Assembly: GCA_963930655.1 (NCBI GenBank)
Contig: OZ005611.1
Span: 6,393,501 to 6,457,500 of the forward strand
From: Myrica gale
Lineage: Eukaryota > Streptophyta > Magnoliopsida > Fagales > Myricaceae
Direction of reading: 5' to 3'
Length of the DNA stretch: 64,000 nt
In this document: one piece after another, positions 1 to 11,875 of the stretch
Position numbering within the stretch: position 1 is the first letter of the stretch
Layout: each line of letters starts with the position of its first letter
Made by a program: the position numbers and the translations under genes
Notes under the pieces: model-generated
What the model was told of the DNA's origin: nothing
Databases searched by the model: none
What the model saw: the letters and a program-made list of their open reading frames with translations, nothing else

Positions 1-2462
1 ACCGAAGAATATATTGCTCCTGTATGGTGAATCTTCAATTATGCTAAATATCCATTGTGTCTCATGCCTCTTGTACTACATTCATTAAATCAGCTGAAAA
101 CATGGTGTTAGTTTCTATCAGATTCTAGAACTGTCAGTCCATTTGTCCAGGAGGGTACCAATATCTTTGAGAATATGTATACAAAGTATTTGTAGAAAGC
201 TAAAACTTGCTTTGATTCTCAGACAATGAATAGTTGGAAGCCTACCTTTTTCAATCAAATAGCATTTAGATGTTGGCTCCCTAGTGCCGTTTCTGGTTTG
301 ATTTCTGATATATAAAAACTCTAGTGTGGGTCTTTCGTAGTCCCTATGAAATCTCTTTTTGTTTCAGAACATGCTAGCTGCATGCACTTGCATAGTCATC
401 AATTTCCTGTGTACATGTTCACTGCTTACATAATTCCGATCATGTTTAGCAGGAATAATTTCATGAGCAAAAATAATATCAGATATGGGAATGGTAATGA
501 CAGTAATGAAATATTATCTACGAATTTCTTCTCAAAGTTCTTACAAATACTTGATTTCAGGAAATTATTACGGGGACAGGACATAGTAGTGCCATTGATT
601 GGTGGGCTCTCGGTAAGCACGTGGTTGATCATGATATATGACCGTTATGTGGTTTGACAGTTTATCGTCATTTACTTAGTTATTTATTGTCTTTGTACTT
701 CATTGAAGTCTATGCAAGTATTTTTTTTCACTTGGTTTAGCGATTCTTCTATAATGCCTCTGAAGCTTTAATTTCAATGATAAATTTTGACATAAAAATA
801 ACAAGTTTTCCCAACTCTATTTCTAATGATCAATTCATCAGCCCTGTTTTTCCTTAATGGTGGTTCTGACACATGGTGAAAGTTGTCTTTGGAATCTGCT
901 TCCATGATTATAAAGGAGGTACAATCGTGATAAAAAAAATGTAACTAAATATTATTGCACTGCACTGAGCGCATGCATTGAAGGCATAAACCTGCAGGAA
1001 TAAGGTTTAGAATACTGGGGGTGTTGCTCAAAAATAGATTAGAAGTACATAAAGGTTAGTAGCAATTAGGAAAGAAAATAACAATTAACATGCTAATGCA
1101 CAACCTTGAGAATATTTGATTACAAAACATCACAAGGAATAAACCTATATTTAATGCACATAACATGAGGCCTGTGCCCCATGATTTAAGGTATAAAAGG
1201 AACATTCTTCAATACAATATATCAAGGTGTATGCATGACAATATTCCTCATTTAAGTTTGAAAACTTCAAGGCATTTTAGCACTGTCACACTCTGGAGCT
1301 TTCCTTTAGAAGGTCTATGGGGATCTAAAGCAACTCATTTGCTTTGTTTACCCTGATAACAATGTGCTAAGGCTAATAATTTTGGCTGCATACATTGTTA
1401 TAAATTCCTTGAGAGTGATTCATGTTTAATATTCAGGTATCTTGTTGTATGAGATGCTCTACGGTCGAACACCTTTCAGGGGAAAGAATAGGCAGAAGAC
1501 ATTTGCCAATATCTTGCACAAAGATCTGACCTTTCCAAGTAGCATTCCCGTAAGTTGTTATACTTTCAAATGACATTGCCAGTGTGTAGGGAAATCTTTG
1601 TTTTCTTTTCTAAATGGAAGTTTTCTTGTTTGATGATGTTGATCACTTGAGGTAAGCAATATTATCACAAGGAAAAACTGACGATAACACTTGGGCATAC
1701 TCAAGAAAGCACAAAAAAGAATGATTCTTTACAATCTGTAAACTCTTGAAGACCTAAAGGAAAACAAAAGCTGCACTACAATAACACTAAGAAAATCATC
1801 AGAAAAGTGCCTAGATCTCTCAAAGAACTATGGAAACCATGTTCAAAGGGAGTGGCCTGTTGTTATCTAAGATAGACTCAATGCGCGACTCTGAAGATCA
1901 GTTATTACATGCTTGTGATTTCTAGGACCCAGATTCTCCACCACCAAGGATAGCTTACCTTATCATAATTTATGCACCAAAATGGCATCCTGCAAGACAC
2001 TGGAGATTGTGGTTATAATATTAAGCATGCATTTGAGCTTTTCTGTGCTCATTATGCCGTAGCTGACCTCACTTCCTAATATTCCAGGTAAGTCTTGCAG
2101 CCAGACAGTTGATTCATGCATTATTGCAAAGAGACCCTGCCAGCCGTTTAGGATCAACTACTGGTGCCAATGAAATCAAAGAACATCCTTTTTTCCGAGG
2201 GCTTAACTGGCCTCTGATTCGCTGCATGGTAGTAGTATAAATGCGTTTCGATTAATAGATAACTCTTTAATGCTGGTTCTTGGAGATATATAAGTCTTTG
2301 AGAGGACTTGTTATAAGCTAAATAATATTTTTTGCTTCTTTGCAGAGCCCACCACCGTTAGATGTGCCGCTTCAATTCATTGAAAAAGATTCTAAGGCCA
2401 AGGAAGTACGGTGGGAAGATGATGGAGTGTTTGCTCATTCCATGGACTTGGACATCTTCTGA
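1..2462 (+). CDS. PHOT2: Phototropin 2, C-terminal part of kinase domain (5' end outside window)
   Basis: Blue-light receptor Ser/Thr kinase of the AGC-VIII family; it acts at the plasma membrane in phototropism and chloroplast movement. Only the last 147 codons are here. I read exons 1..21, 561..612, 1437..1549, 2088..2228 and 2346..2462, all with GT/AG borders and adding up in frame (444 nt). The protein begins inside the activation segment (TEEYIAP, then [18 protein letters not shown]), continues with [14 protein letters not shown] and [17 protein letters not shown], and ends [16 protein letters not shown]. The AGC-VIII features, the [13 protein letters not shown] tail and the acidic end match phototropins; the ending resembles PHOT2 more than PHOT1. 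The LOV domains and the first part of the kinase lie upstream of the window. No break is visible in the part present. The PHOT1 versus PHOT2 choice rests on family memory. Confidence 0.88.
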
Positions 2463-3977
2463 AGGTTTGCATTGGCCCTTTATTGAAAGGAATAAATACT
2501 TTGGGAGTCTTGACACTTTGCACTTTCATCTATTATTTTTGTTACACTGCACTCACACCCACCAACAATTGATTTTATAAACTTTGCACCCTACATTATA
2601 ATTTTGTCAATATTTAACCCTAATTGAAATTAGCTGAGCACTATACCTTTCCTTTTGCTCTCACAGCAAACAGAAGCCAAAATATTTGAGTGTCTTGCTC
2701 CACCACTGATCATAATAATTATCGTCTTTTTTTAGTCTTGTGGAGGACCCTTGTGGACAAGACCTAGAGTTGCTTAAAATAAGTGCTGTGCACATGATTA
2801 CCTACGTTATTTCTTTAGGTTCTTTGCTCAATACTTTCTGAATTAACCGTGCAGGTAGTTCTAATGTCACCTAACTCGAATCATGTGATGCTGGTCCTGC
2901 CTCCATCTGAAGCCTGGCTACCTCAACTCAGAAATTAGAAAAAATTACAGTATCATCAAGGGAAGAGAAACAGCCATCAGGAAGGATTCTGGAAAATGGT
3001 TTATTTAAGTTGTGTTGGGCTGCATGGAAGAACGAGTGTACGAGGTATAATCCACACAAATAGCACTTGTGCAGACTCTATCCGATTCTATGGTGGACTA
3101 TGCCATAAAGATTCCATATTAGTGTATGACCATTGCTGTTAGCATATGTTCTAAATAAAGTTGTGTTGGGCTGCATGGAAGAACGAGTGTACGAGGTATA
3201 ATCCACACAAATAGCACTTGGGCAGACTCTATCCGATTCTATGGTGGACTATGCCATAAAGATTCCATATTAGTGTATGACCATTGCTGTTAGCATATGT
3301 TCTAAATAAAGCAAAAAATGATTACAGAAGGGAAGGCCGTTTGAATCTGCTTGCTTTACTATCTTTACCTTTTCACTTCGAAGTTATTACTTCAAGAAAT
3401 AGGCGCCACGGCCTCCTATTTTGACAGCCACGACAACCATCGGGATCACTATCCCCTCACCTGTCCAATTAAGTAAAAACCGATGCACTCGGATGATAAA
3501 ACCTTTCAAAACCGAGTTTAAGATACCATGGAGTGGTTATTCCTAGTAATCCCGTTCCATTGTCAAACCGAAATCCCAGAGCCCTGTTTTCCTGGGACAA
3601 TGGTAAAAAGAAATAGAAACGTGGAGGGTTCCAGCAGTGACTTATTCAACTACCCTAATCTCAGCAACCAAGACCGAGCTGCATATGTAACAAATGGGAG
3701 ATAATACTGATATCAGGAAGAAAACAGAAACGAATCGGTGCAGGAAAAGGTATGTAACAAATGGAAGATACTACTGATATCAGAAGTAAACAGAAATGAA
3801 TCGGGGCAGCTCCTTGCCCTGCACGTAAATGCAAATGACACCCTTGCAGGTAAATACATGTAATTGAAGAAAATTTGGAGAATACTCATACACCTCCAAA
3901 ACACAAGAAAAGGTGTGCATTGCAGTAACAGTACTTCAATGTCCACACGTATATTAGGCAACTACAATGCCCGTGCA
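2463..3977. other. Convergent 3' flanks of PHOT2 and AP1S
   Basis: No coding signal apart from the tandem duplication described separately. PHOT2 (+) and the sigma adaptin gene (-) end towards each other here, so the stretch holds both 3' UTRs and their terminators. A short direct repeat is also visible near 3690-3800 (GTAACAAATGGGAGATA and GTAACAAATGGAAGATA, each followed by CTGATATCAG). Confidence 0.6.
3009..3310 (+). repeat. 151-bp tandem duplication in the PHOT2 3' region
   Basis: Two head-to-tail copies, 3009-3159 and 3160-3310, differ at one position (CTTGTGCAG versus CTTGGGCAG). Each copy ends in CTAAATAAA, so a poly(A)-signal-like AATAAA is duplicated along with the unit. It lies 550-850 bp after the PHOT2 stop and may be 3' UTR or just beyond it. 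The near identity points to a recent event. Confidence 0.9.
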
Positions 3978-6295
3978 CTACTTCGTAGCCTGAGCAATTA
4001 TGTTACTTATTGAACTGCGCTGCTCTTTTGCGGCCTCCACCAATTGATCCTAGTAAGCAATAGTGAAAAAGCACTCAGAAAAATGGGAAGTTTCCAAACG
4101 AAGGTATCGAGACTAGGGAAAAAGTATACCTGCGCAGATATCAACCGTGCAACTGTCTTCTTGCTAGGTTCCTGAAGTTCGCCAGCAATCAATAGCTCAT
4201 CCAATATATAGTACGCCTTCCCGTTAAAATGCAGGGAACAGTGAAACAAATGAGTGTCACATCAATGCAAAGTGAAAATCCAAAAGACCAATGAAGTATG
4301 AACATGGAGGCACATTTGAAATTGCCCCTTAAAGCAGCAACAATTCACAAATGGCAGATAGGTGGACGTAGAAAGTATCCCCAACCACCAAAGAAACATA
4401 AATGTTGGCCATAAGGCATGCAAAGTGAGCATACCTTGTGGAAGTTGAAGATCAAGTCCAGCTCACAGACCTGCAAAGCATGAACAAATTACTTAGGAAG
4501 TCCATCTTTTTATCAAAATCAACTCAAAAGAGAAATACTGGAGCACTCTTATAGATGAGCCACAGATTGTGTCACTAACACTGCCAAAGTATCGGTCCAG
4601 AATCTCAACATAATGATGAATTATTTCAAGGACCTCCAATTCGTTGTCTTCTTGATCAATGCACATGCAGAAATACAGACTAGCATACCTGCATACAACA
4701 CATTATTGGAAGCAGCTCCGTGACTCAAGTCTAAGATGACGAAGAAGATTTATCCAGAAAGAGATTCTCACTATGACAACAAAAATGGTAATGTTCTTGC
4801 AATACCTTTTATAAACAACTTTATATCCTCTCCACTCAACAAAATTACAGAGCTTGGGTCCTCGGGTAAGGATCACTCCACTTAGCTCACGTAACACCTT
4901 TACAAGAAATGCATGTTAATATGCGGGTAGAATATCAAATAGTGACTGATCTTGAGCAGAAAAGAAAACGAGAAAGAATCTCAAAGTCGGGAAAAAAAAG
5001 CACCTCATTTTCACAAGCAATAACAATATTCTCAGAAGTGAACTAAAAGCAGGAATAGAAAAAGAAAAAACGAGCTGAAAAAAATAGCACCTCAAAAACC
5101 AATGATTACATAAAGTCTTGGTAATTGGAAACAAGTACAAATTAACAATCAACCAAAAACAACAAGAGGGGGGGGGGGTAGTACCTTAGTTCTCTCCTTC
5201 TGCGTATAAGGTGAATACCATTTTGTCAACCTTACTTTCCCTTGTCGACTAATAAGAAGCACGAAGTGAATCTACAAGAAGTACAGGGACAAGAAATATT
5301 AAATAAGCAGCAAAGGTATATACCTTAGGTTTTAGGTTCATTATACAGTTAAGTGGCATAAAAGTGATGGAAAGTAATCTGTAAACACCAGGCATACAAA
5401 CATTAATGTGATGATGTCAATGTTGGAGAACATCACCATATTTCTAACTGTATGAGATGGTTGAGGCATGCATAGGTAGCCTACATCATAATACTGGTAA
5501 GAACATGTACAGGGATAGAAACAATTAAAACAGTACCATTTTTCTTCAATGAGTGAAGTGCAGTTATTAGCAAGGCAAATCACACTTGTACTAACAGTTT
5601 CCAAGAAGCACAATTTCATCACTTTTCCTTTCAGTTAATACACAAAGCAAGCCTACTACCATCTGTAACTGAAATAGTATTATATAAAATGCAGAACCTC
5701 GAGAACAGGCGTGAAACCCACCGATGTTCGGGGCGGGCTAGATGCCAACCTAGAAACCACCCAGCTTTTGAAAAACAAAGAACAGTCCCTCAAAATTCTA
5801 GAGAGTGCTATGTCTTACTATATCACCGCCCTGATTCCCAACGCAGCAGAACAACGACATAGCCACCCAAACAAAGAATAAAAGTTTTAAGTACCCCTAA
5901 CCATCATCACCCTGTTCTAGAGTTATCATTCAGATCCAAATACAAATAGAGAAATGCAGGTATGATTTCAAATTTCAACCAAAATGGACAAATACAGAAC
6001 TTACAGAAGCCAAACCCCCCCCCCCCCCCCCCAACAAAAAGAAAGAAAAGAATAGTTTCTTTTCGGACTAAGAGAATAGCGGCAGTGAATGCAAAATCTA
6101 AATACAATACCGGAAGGAAATAAATGCAAGCAAAGAACACGCAGATCGATCCCAAGATCCATCTCCAAAGACCATCAAAGCATGAGATTTCAGAGATATA
6201 TCAGGAATTTTTCACTAATAAACATCAAACTGCATAAACAAGCTCCGGATCTAACATCCATATCATTTTTAGAAAAAAAAACAAACTTTTACCAT
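3978..6295 (-). CDS. AP1S: AP-1 adaptor complex sigma subunit (small clathrin adaptor)
   Basis: Sigma subunit of the heterotetrameric AP-1 adaptor, which sorts cargo into clathrin vesicles at the trans-Golgi network and early endosome. Exons on the minus strand: 6293..6295 (ATG alone), 5185..5271, 4806..4897, 4580..4688, 4435..4470, 4130..4216 and 3978..4049. They total 486 nt and give 161 residues, the usual length of the family. Every junction has GT/AG borders and keeps frame. The protein reads [19 protein letters not shown], then [56 protein letters not shown] and ends SNIIAQATK, a typical longin-fold small adaptin. The leader exon is pyrimidine/purine rich and ends AAAAATG with donor GTAAAAG. 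That makes the start codon a terminal three-base coding exon followed by an intron of about 1 kb. The first intron holds a C18 run (6015-6032) and an 11-base G run lies just beyond the second exon's donor. Confidence 0.95.
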
Positions 6296-6478
6296 TTTTC
6301 TGTCTGCTTGGCGAGGAGATTAAATGCCACTGCGCAAAAGCTCGAAAAGCCGAAGAGCAGCTTCGTTTCTTCTTCTCTCTGTCTTCTCTTTCTGTTTCTT
6401 TCGTCCTCTCGATTCCTCGAATGAAATCTGAACGGGCTTACGACGATGCCCCTCTGGCCTAATACCAAAGCCTTCTGA

Positions 6479-6544
6479 TGGGCTCGGCTGACTGAGACTG
6501 GGTATTGAGACGTGAACGTGAGCTGGGTCAATTACTTCGGCCCA
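6479..6544. promoter_or_regulatory. TGGGCY (site II-like) motifs upstream of AP1S
   Basis: TGGGCT on + at 6479-6484 and TGGGCC on - (GGCCCA at 6539-6544) lie about 60-120 bp upstream of the likely leader of AP1S. Motifs of this type are bound by TCP factors and are common in promoters of growth-linked plant genes. Motif matches only. Confidence 0.35.
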
Positions 6545-6618
6545 TCCCAATCACACTAGCGTGTTCAAGAATCCCTCATTTCCGAGTAAAAACAAAGCCC
6601 GTTTCTCCTATTAAGGGC

Positions 6619-6809
6619 ATGTTTGAGTCCCAATTAGTTGGGCTCAAAATTTTAAGTTTACTAATAAAAAATTCACCACATAATTTTTTACTATTATAAT
6701 ATTTATTAAAAATCTTCTCTCTATTCACTTTTTCACCAACTCCAATAACATATCTTTACTTTATAATATTTTTCAAACCCCAGTACTCAAAATTTTCACC
6801 CTCAAACAT
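6619..6809. mobile_element. MITE-like element, ATGTTTGAG family, copy 1
   Basis: AT-rich segment with short terminal inverted repeats (TIRs), ATGTTTGAG at the left and CTCAAACAT at the right. Inside it carries the core TTCACTTTTTCACCAACTCC, which recurs in four other elements of this window. No clear TSD was found. Confidence 0.6.
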
Positions 6810-8172
6810 AATAAGACTAACAAGCAAAGCAGGCGTGTCCAATTCGAGTCACGTGAGCATAGTATTAATATTCTTATTATTAGATAAGTCTCGTACTAAC
6901 CGCAACTAAAGCTGTGGGATCAATACTATGCACACCACCGAGAGGAATTTTCTTGAGGTTTAAACATTTTTAAAGTAACGCGTGGATATTTTTTCACAAA
7001 TTTTAATGTCCCAAAAATTTCGAACCCCCAAAATTTTTGCTTGCAAAATTTTTTACGGTATTTTCTTCAAATTACCCTCCACTAAGCGTGGGGAAAACGG
7101 GATAGTTCTCCCAAAAGGCAAAAGGGGAAGTATTTTCGTGTCAACTTGCCTTCCACTCTCCATTTCCTCCAATTAAACAAAAGAAAGTCTTCTTCTTCTT
7201 CTTTTCTGTCCTTTTCAACGAAATGGAGGAAAATGCCTTGAAGTACTGTTAGGGAGAAGAAAGATTTATAAGGCCGGATCAAGCTGGACCCTCAAATTTG
7301 ATCTGCGTATGAAAACAGGGACTTGTAGCCATTTTAATTAGTATTGTGGATGAAGATCTTAAACCTGCAGTATCATGCAGAGCTTTTTCAAAGAGGTCCT
7401 TTTACCACAACGTTTTTCCGGTCAATGCTGAATATGTCGATTTTGACTCCATCTGCAGGCTGTCTGCGGCACAGACGACGACAAAATAACGTTCCGAATC
7501 TACAATGGAGATAAATTAAGGATGTAAATAAACAAATGCTAACCTACTTCGAGACAAGCATCCCATAAATTGCAATTGTAATTGGGTGTACAATGGAAAT
7601 ACCTCCCTGGATATATCTTGGAAAGAAATGGTCGATCCAATAGGCATCACGGCTCTCCAAATCATGTGCCACCATGTTCATATGATATCGACACCCCACT
7701 CGGATACCCATTTGTTTATTCATGAGTCCCCTCGTCTATTCGCTAAAAAGAAGAAGGTGGAGGAGGAGGAGGAGGAGGAAGAAATTAAGAAGAAGAAAGC
7801 ACGCTCGTGTTTGTTTGGACTTTGAAGAAAGAGTGCCCCGTTGACTTGTTGCAGAGGGTATTTTCTTATTGATTAACCAAACCTATAATTCAACCAAAAA
7901 GAAAAGCAAACATGTGCAGTTAACATCAGATTGCCTTGTCCAACACAGCAAACTAATAGAGTTTTCTTTTCTCCCTTCTCTTCTGATCTTCAGTTCAAAG
8001 GTTTGGGCGGGTGTCAAAGTTTCCTTCCATGCTGTTGTGAGCAGCGTGTAAATCCCAAGAAAAGGATCATATAGATATCAAGTAACCAAACTTTGCTGCA
8101 CAAATGGAAACTTCGAAATATAACCATAGCACGATTTACAGCCACTACTTTTAATTGAGAGAAAATATCAGA
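6810..8172. other. Intergenic region, no gene recognised
   Basis: AT-rich sequence between AP1S and the RING-H2 gene. Low-complexity tracts are visible (CTTCTT repeats near 7190, GAGGAG repeats near 7757-7780). Short open frames here look random. The last part, next to 8173, is probably 3' UTR of the RING-H2 gene. Confidence 0.5.
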
Positions 8173-8742
8173 TTAATGCCAAGAAGAATCCAGCTGGTAC
8201 GAGGTGGGGCTTCGCCAGATATTAGCCCCACAGTTTGCATGACAATTTGTGCTTACATTGCAAAAGAAAAATGACCTACAAAGTGGGCAGGTGAACTGAT
8301 TTCGGTCTAGCCACCTCTCGATGCAGTTCATGTGGAAAACATGGCCGCATCTGGATAGTTGGCTCACTATATCTTCCTTCTCGAAATCCACCAAGCAGAT
8401 GGAGCACATTCCGTCCACACTGTTGTTGGTGTTTTCCCTGCTGCTGTGACTCTGCAGATCTTCAAACCTAGCCACCGGAAGGTACGTCTCATTGTAGCTC
8501 TCCGCAGGCTCATCATGAGACGTGAAAAAGAGGAGGCCCAAGATGCCGAGCAGAGCTCTCTTGAGTCGCTGGAATGGGATCCAGATGCAAGTATAAAAGA
8601 TAATGGTGGTCATGCACAGCCGAGACTGAGAAACCACGAGGCAATTCATCTCTTCTCCCTTCGATTCTTCCTCTACACTCTCTCTTACTCTCTGAAATAT
8701 TTCTCTTAAGAACTTGTTTGTCTGTGTTGTCTGATGAAACAT
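8173..8742 (-). CDS. RING-H2 zinc finger protein (probable E3 ubiquitin ligase)
   Basis: Intronless gene. The longest frame is 189 aa. The RING-H2 finger occupies about residues 112-155: CSICLVDF, then CGHVFHMNCIERWL and CPLCR, giving the C3H2C3 ligand pattern with the conserved Trp after the sixth ligand. A hydrophobic stretch (about residues 60-75, LLGILGLLFF) before it fits an N-terminal anchor, as in RHA/BRH-type small RING ligases. Such proteins transfer ubiquitin from an E2 to substrates; the substrate cannot be told from sequence. Start choice: the TATA box at 8775-8782 would put transcription start around 8750, leaving almost no leader for the first ATG (8742). Initiation at the second in-frame ATG (8649, MNCLVV, 158 aa) is therefore plausible. 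The 34 residues after the RING contain extra Cys/His (NCHANC) but are not a known domain. Confidence 0.85.
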   Translation of the reverse strand: MFHQTTQTNKFLREIFQRVRESVEEESKGEEMNCLVVSQSRLCMTTIIFYTCIWIPFQRLKRALLGILGLLFFTSHDEPAESYNETYLPVARFEDLQSHSSRENTNNSVDGMCSICLVDFEKEDIVSQLSRCGHVFHMNCIERWLDRNQFTCPLCRSFFFCNVSTNCHANCGANIWRSPTSYQLDSSWH

Positions 8743-8774
8743 GATACGAGGGAAACCATGGGAGAAGACGTCCC

Positions 8775-8782
8775 TTTATATA
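8775..8782 (-). promoter_or_regulatory. TATA box of the RING-H2 gene
   Basis: TATATAAA on the minus strand, 33 bp upstream of the first ATG of the RING-H2 frame. The spacing suggests that transcription starts within about 10 nt of that ATG, which affects the choice of start codon. Confidence 0.55.
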
Positions 8783-8872
8783 GCAACCAGCGGTGGGAGT
8801 CAAGTTCCATTTTTGTTATTCTTAAGAATAGATGATAATTTGCACCACAGATACTCCGTAGCTAAGGCTATA

Positions 8873-9101
8873 ATGTTTGGTTTAGTTTTTAAAACAGTTT
8901 TTGTTTTTGTGTTTTTTTGGAAGTAGTGTAGATGCTCTTGAGATTGATGAAAAGTTAGATAAAAGTTATTGAAATTTGTAAAAAAATATTGAGATTGGTG
9001 AGAAGTTATTGAAATTGATGAAAAAATTATTGAGATTCATAAAAATGTATTGGAATTGATGAAAAAGTTAATAAAAACTTTTTGAGAACGTAAACAAACA
9101 T
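8873..9101. mobile_element. MITE-like element, ATGTTTG family, copy 2
   Basis: Begins ATGTTTGG and ends CAAACAT in inverse orientation. The interior is AT-rich with repeated GTTATTGAAATTGATGAAAAA-like units about 20-25 bp long. It sits about 130 bp upstream of the RING-H2 start. Ends are inferred from the inverted match only. Confidence 0.5.
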
Positions 9102-11875
9102 AACCTAACCTTTTGTTTTTTTTTTTTTTTGGAGGTAGGGGCTCTTTTTTTAATACATTTGTTACTAGTTTTTGGTGTTTGAAATTTTTAAAATTTCTGT
9201 TTCGTCTCGAGCTGTATTTTTATTATTATGTGAGTCTCTTTTATATACCTTTTAAGTATTTATATATATAAAAAAATTATATACCTTTAAGTTGCTCTTG
9301 AACTTTGATATCCGCGACGGTGCAGGGCCGGCGCCGACCCCACGTCCCCTAGTCTTCTATTTATCAATAAGAAGAACGAAACGTTTATGCACCTGTCTCC
9401 CGGTCAATTGACATAGAGGAAGGAACATAACGAGGGTGGTAATCTTTTTAACTCGCTGTGCAAATTATAAATTTTACTTCTTTTATTTATTTATTTATTT
9501 TTGGTTTGTTTTTACTGTAAATGTACGATTATGCCCGTTCAATAGTTAAAAGGGCGGATTTATTTTATAAACAATCAATATGAATATTCATTATTTTGTA
9601 TGTTTTAATAAATTTTTTAATATTTTTGATAATTTTTATCTTAAAAGGCAAGACAAATTTTTTAAAAATAAGTTAAAATTCGAGAAATAAATTAAAAATA
9701 AAAATAATGTTATTATATAGAGTTTCAATAGATTATTTTAAAAATATTATTTTTATATTTTAATATATTTTTAAATATTTATTATCAACCTTTTAATAAT
9801 TTTTCATGTTTTCCGTCTAACTTATCAATGGATTTGGACGAAACGACTATTTTGATAATTTTAAAAACTTAGATGGTATAAAAATCTTTTTTATAATTAA
9901 GGGACGATATTAATTTTTAGACTAATTATAAAATTAGTCAATAAGATTTTTTATGTTTGTTGTAAATATAATTTTAAGTAAAAAAATTTATTTTACAATT
10001 ATATTATTAAATAAAATATTTAGTATTCGGCATCTAAATACCAGCATAAACTCGTCAGACAGCAATTATTATCGAGAGAATCGAAGCAGTATGGGGGCAC
10101 CCACCCCAACCCGTATCGGTCCAGTTCCTTCGGATCCTTCCTTCCTAGGTTTGACTAACCTATCTGGCCAGCGGGAAAATTTAAAGCCGACCAAATCACA
10201 AAGATCTTCTAGGGCACCGAGAAATCTCTTGGCTGAGTTGTGACGGGGATTTGAATCTCCAACGTCTCTTTTACAGAGGAGATGTATCGATTTTCTTCAC
10301 TTCGGTCGCTTGGATTAAAGAACAACCGACCATGTGGCAGGCACAACAAGCGGCGGACTCCCGAACTGGAAGGCTGTCAATTGGCAAGAATCGATCCCAG
10401 CTGACCAAAGCGTGCAGCTACGGCAATAGACAATGTACGGTAATTAAGATGTCCTACAAGGTCGCCAGCAACTTTCTTCAGCTAGTAAATATTCGCAAGA
10501 AGACAGAGTATGACAGCTACCTGACCATTACACAAAGGGTGGAAACTCAAGAGGATTCTATCTGTAATCAAACTCTATTTTGAATACAACCATCCAGAAA
10601 AAGAAACGCGATCAAGTAAAAGAGAAGCAAAGCTATAAGATCGATCACCTAATTCCTTGCCTGCAGAGAAAGTTTTATCCCCCCCCCTCCCCCCACCCAA
10701 CACACACCACCAACACACGGATTTTGACAGTTGGAACAAGTTGCCTCATTTTCGGCAACGAGGAGAAATTCAACCCAACAGGTCCACTGGAGTGGACCCA
10801 CCTAACGGGACGATAGTAAGTTGGAACTTGACAGAAAGAGTGAACAGAATCTTGTGCACTATAAGCTAATTACCACAAGCTGCAACTGGTTCCTATCTTT
10901 TCTAATAAATGAATGTCACATGAAAAAGGAAATATGATAAATCGGGGGAAACACTACAACATCCTCTGTAGAGCAGATCATTCTTGGATGGGTCATCAAA
11001 ATTCAGAAGATAATAGATTGGCAGGGCATCCCAGATATTCTTTGTAGTAACATTGCCTTTCTCATGTGTAAGGTCAACCCTTTTATGTTATTGCTGATAA
11101 GTTTCAAGGAGATTCGTTAGTTACAGCTAATTAAATACACAACTAGTACTGTATAAAAATGTTCCACATGTTATGAATACAGACAAAAAACAAAGCTTAT
11201 TTATAAAAATCTCTAACATAATTGGTCTATTGTAGGAATCTCAACAACATTTAAGCCTTGAAGGTGGTCCTTAATTATTCCCCCGGAAACTTATTTGAGA
11301 TGAACAAATCATTCCTCTCCAACAAATGCTAGACCTCAGCAACTCTGTTGCATTGAACCACAACTCAGTCACGTCAGCACAATGTATCCATAGACGATCA
11401 TATCTATTATCTCTATGGAGCCTTTGACTATCTTACAGAACTTCAAAAGACAAATCAATCGCAATTCAAGAGATTAATGAGTTATAAGTATGGCCCATAC
11501 AGAACAAGTTTCTCTGGGTTAAATGCAGATCTTCCAATAAACATTTTAGGCGGTCAAAGACCAGGTTACATGATTTCAAGACATGATCATTTGCATGCAA
11601 TCGGGTACTCAGGCTTTCCTAGGAAAGGTAGAAATCCACTCCACCAGATGTCTCAACTATATCTCTATAGAGCCTTTGACTAATCGCTTCAACATTCAAC
11701 AGTCAACAGTCATCTGCAAAACTCGGTCAACAAATATGTTGCCTTGGAGTATATTTTATGTGCCTTAGGAAAACTCAACCCCTAACCTAAAGCTAGCTCA
11801 AGGGGTAAGTTCTGATAATATTTTTCATGTGCGTTAAGAGAACTCACCCAAAAGTTTATCTCAAATGGGAGGGAG
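9102..11875. other. Intergenic region, no gene recognised
   Basis: 9102-10050 is very AT-rich and shows no coding features. 10050-11875 has more balanced composition and several unremarkable open frames (for example 10251-10583) that I cannot assign to a family. It lies just upstream of the gypsy pol remnant and may contain further decayed retroelement sequence. A C-rich run is present at about 10679-10697. Confidence 0.4.

Noticed and set aside
346..657. 103-codon + frame overlapping a PHOT2 exon
   Set aside because: It is a chance frame: the real exon inside it (561-612) is read in a different frame that continues into the next PHOT2 exon.
10251..10583. 110-codon + frame as a candidate gene
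   Set aside because: No family resemblance, no clear promoter or splice context, and it lies beside retroelement remnants.
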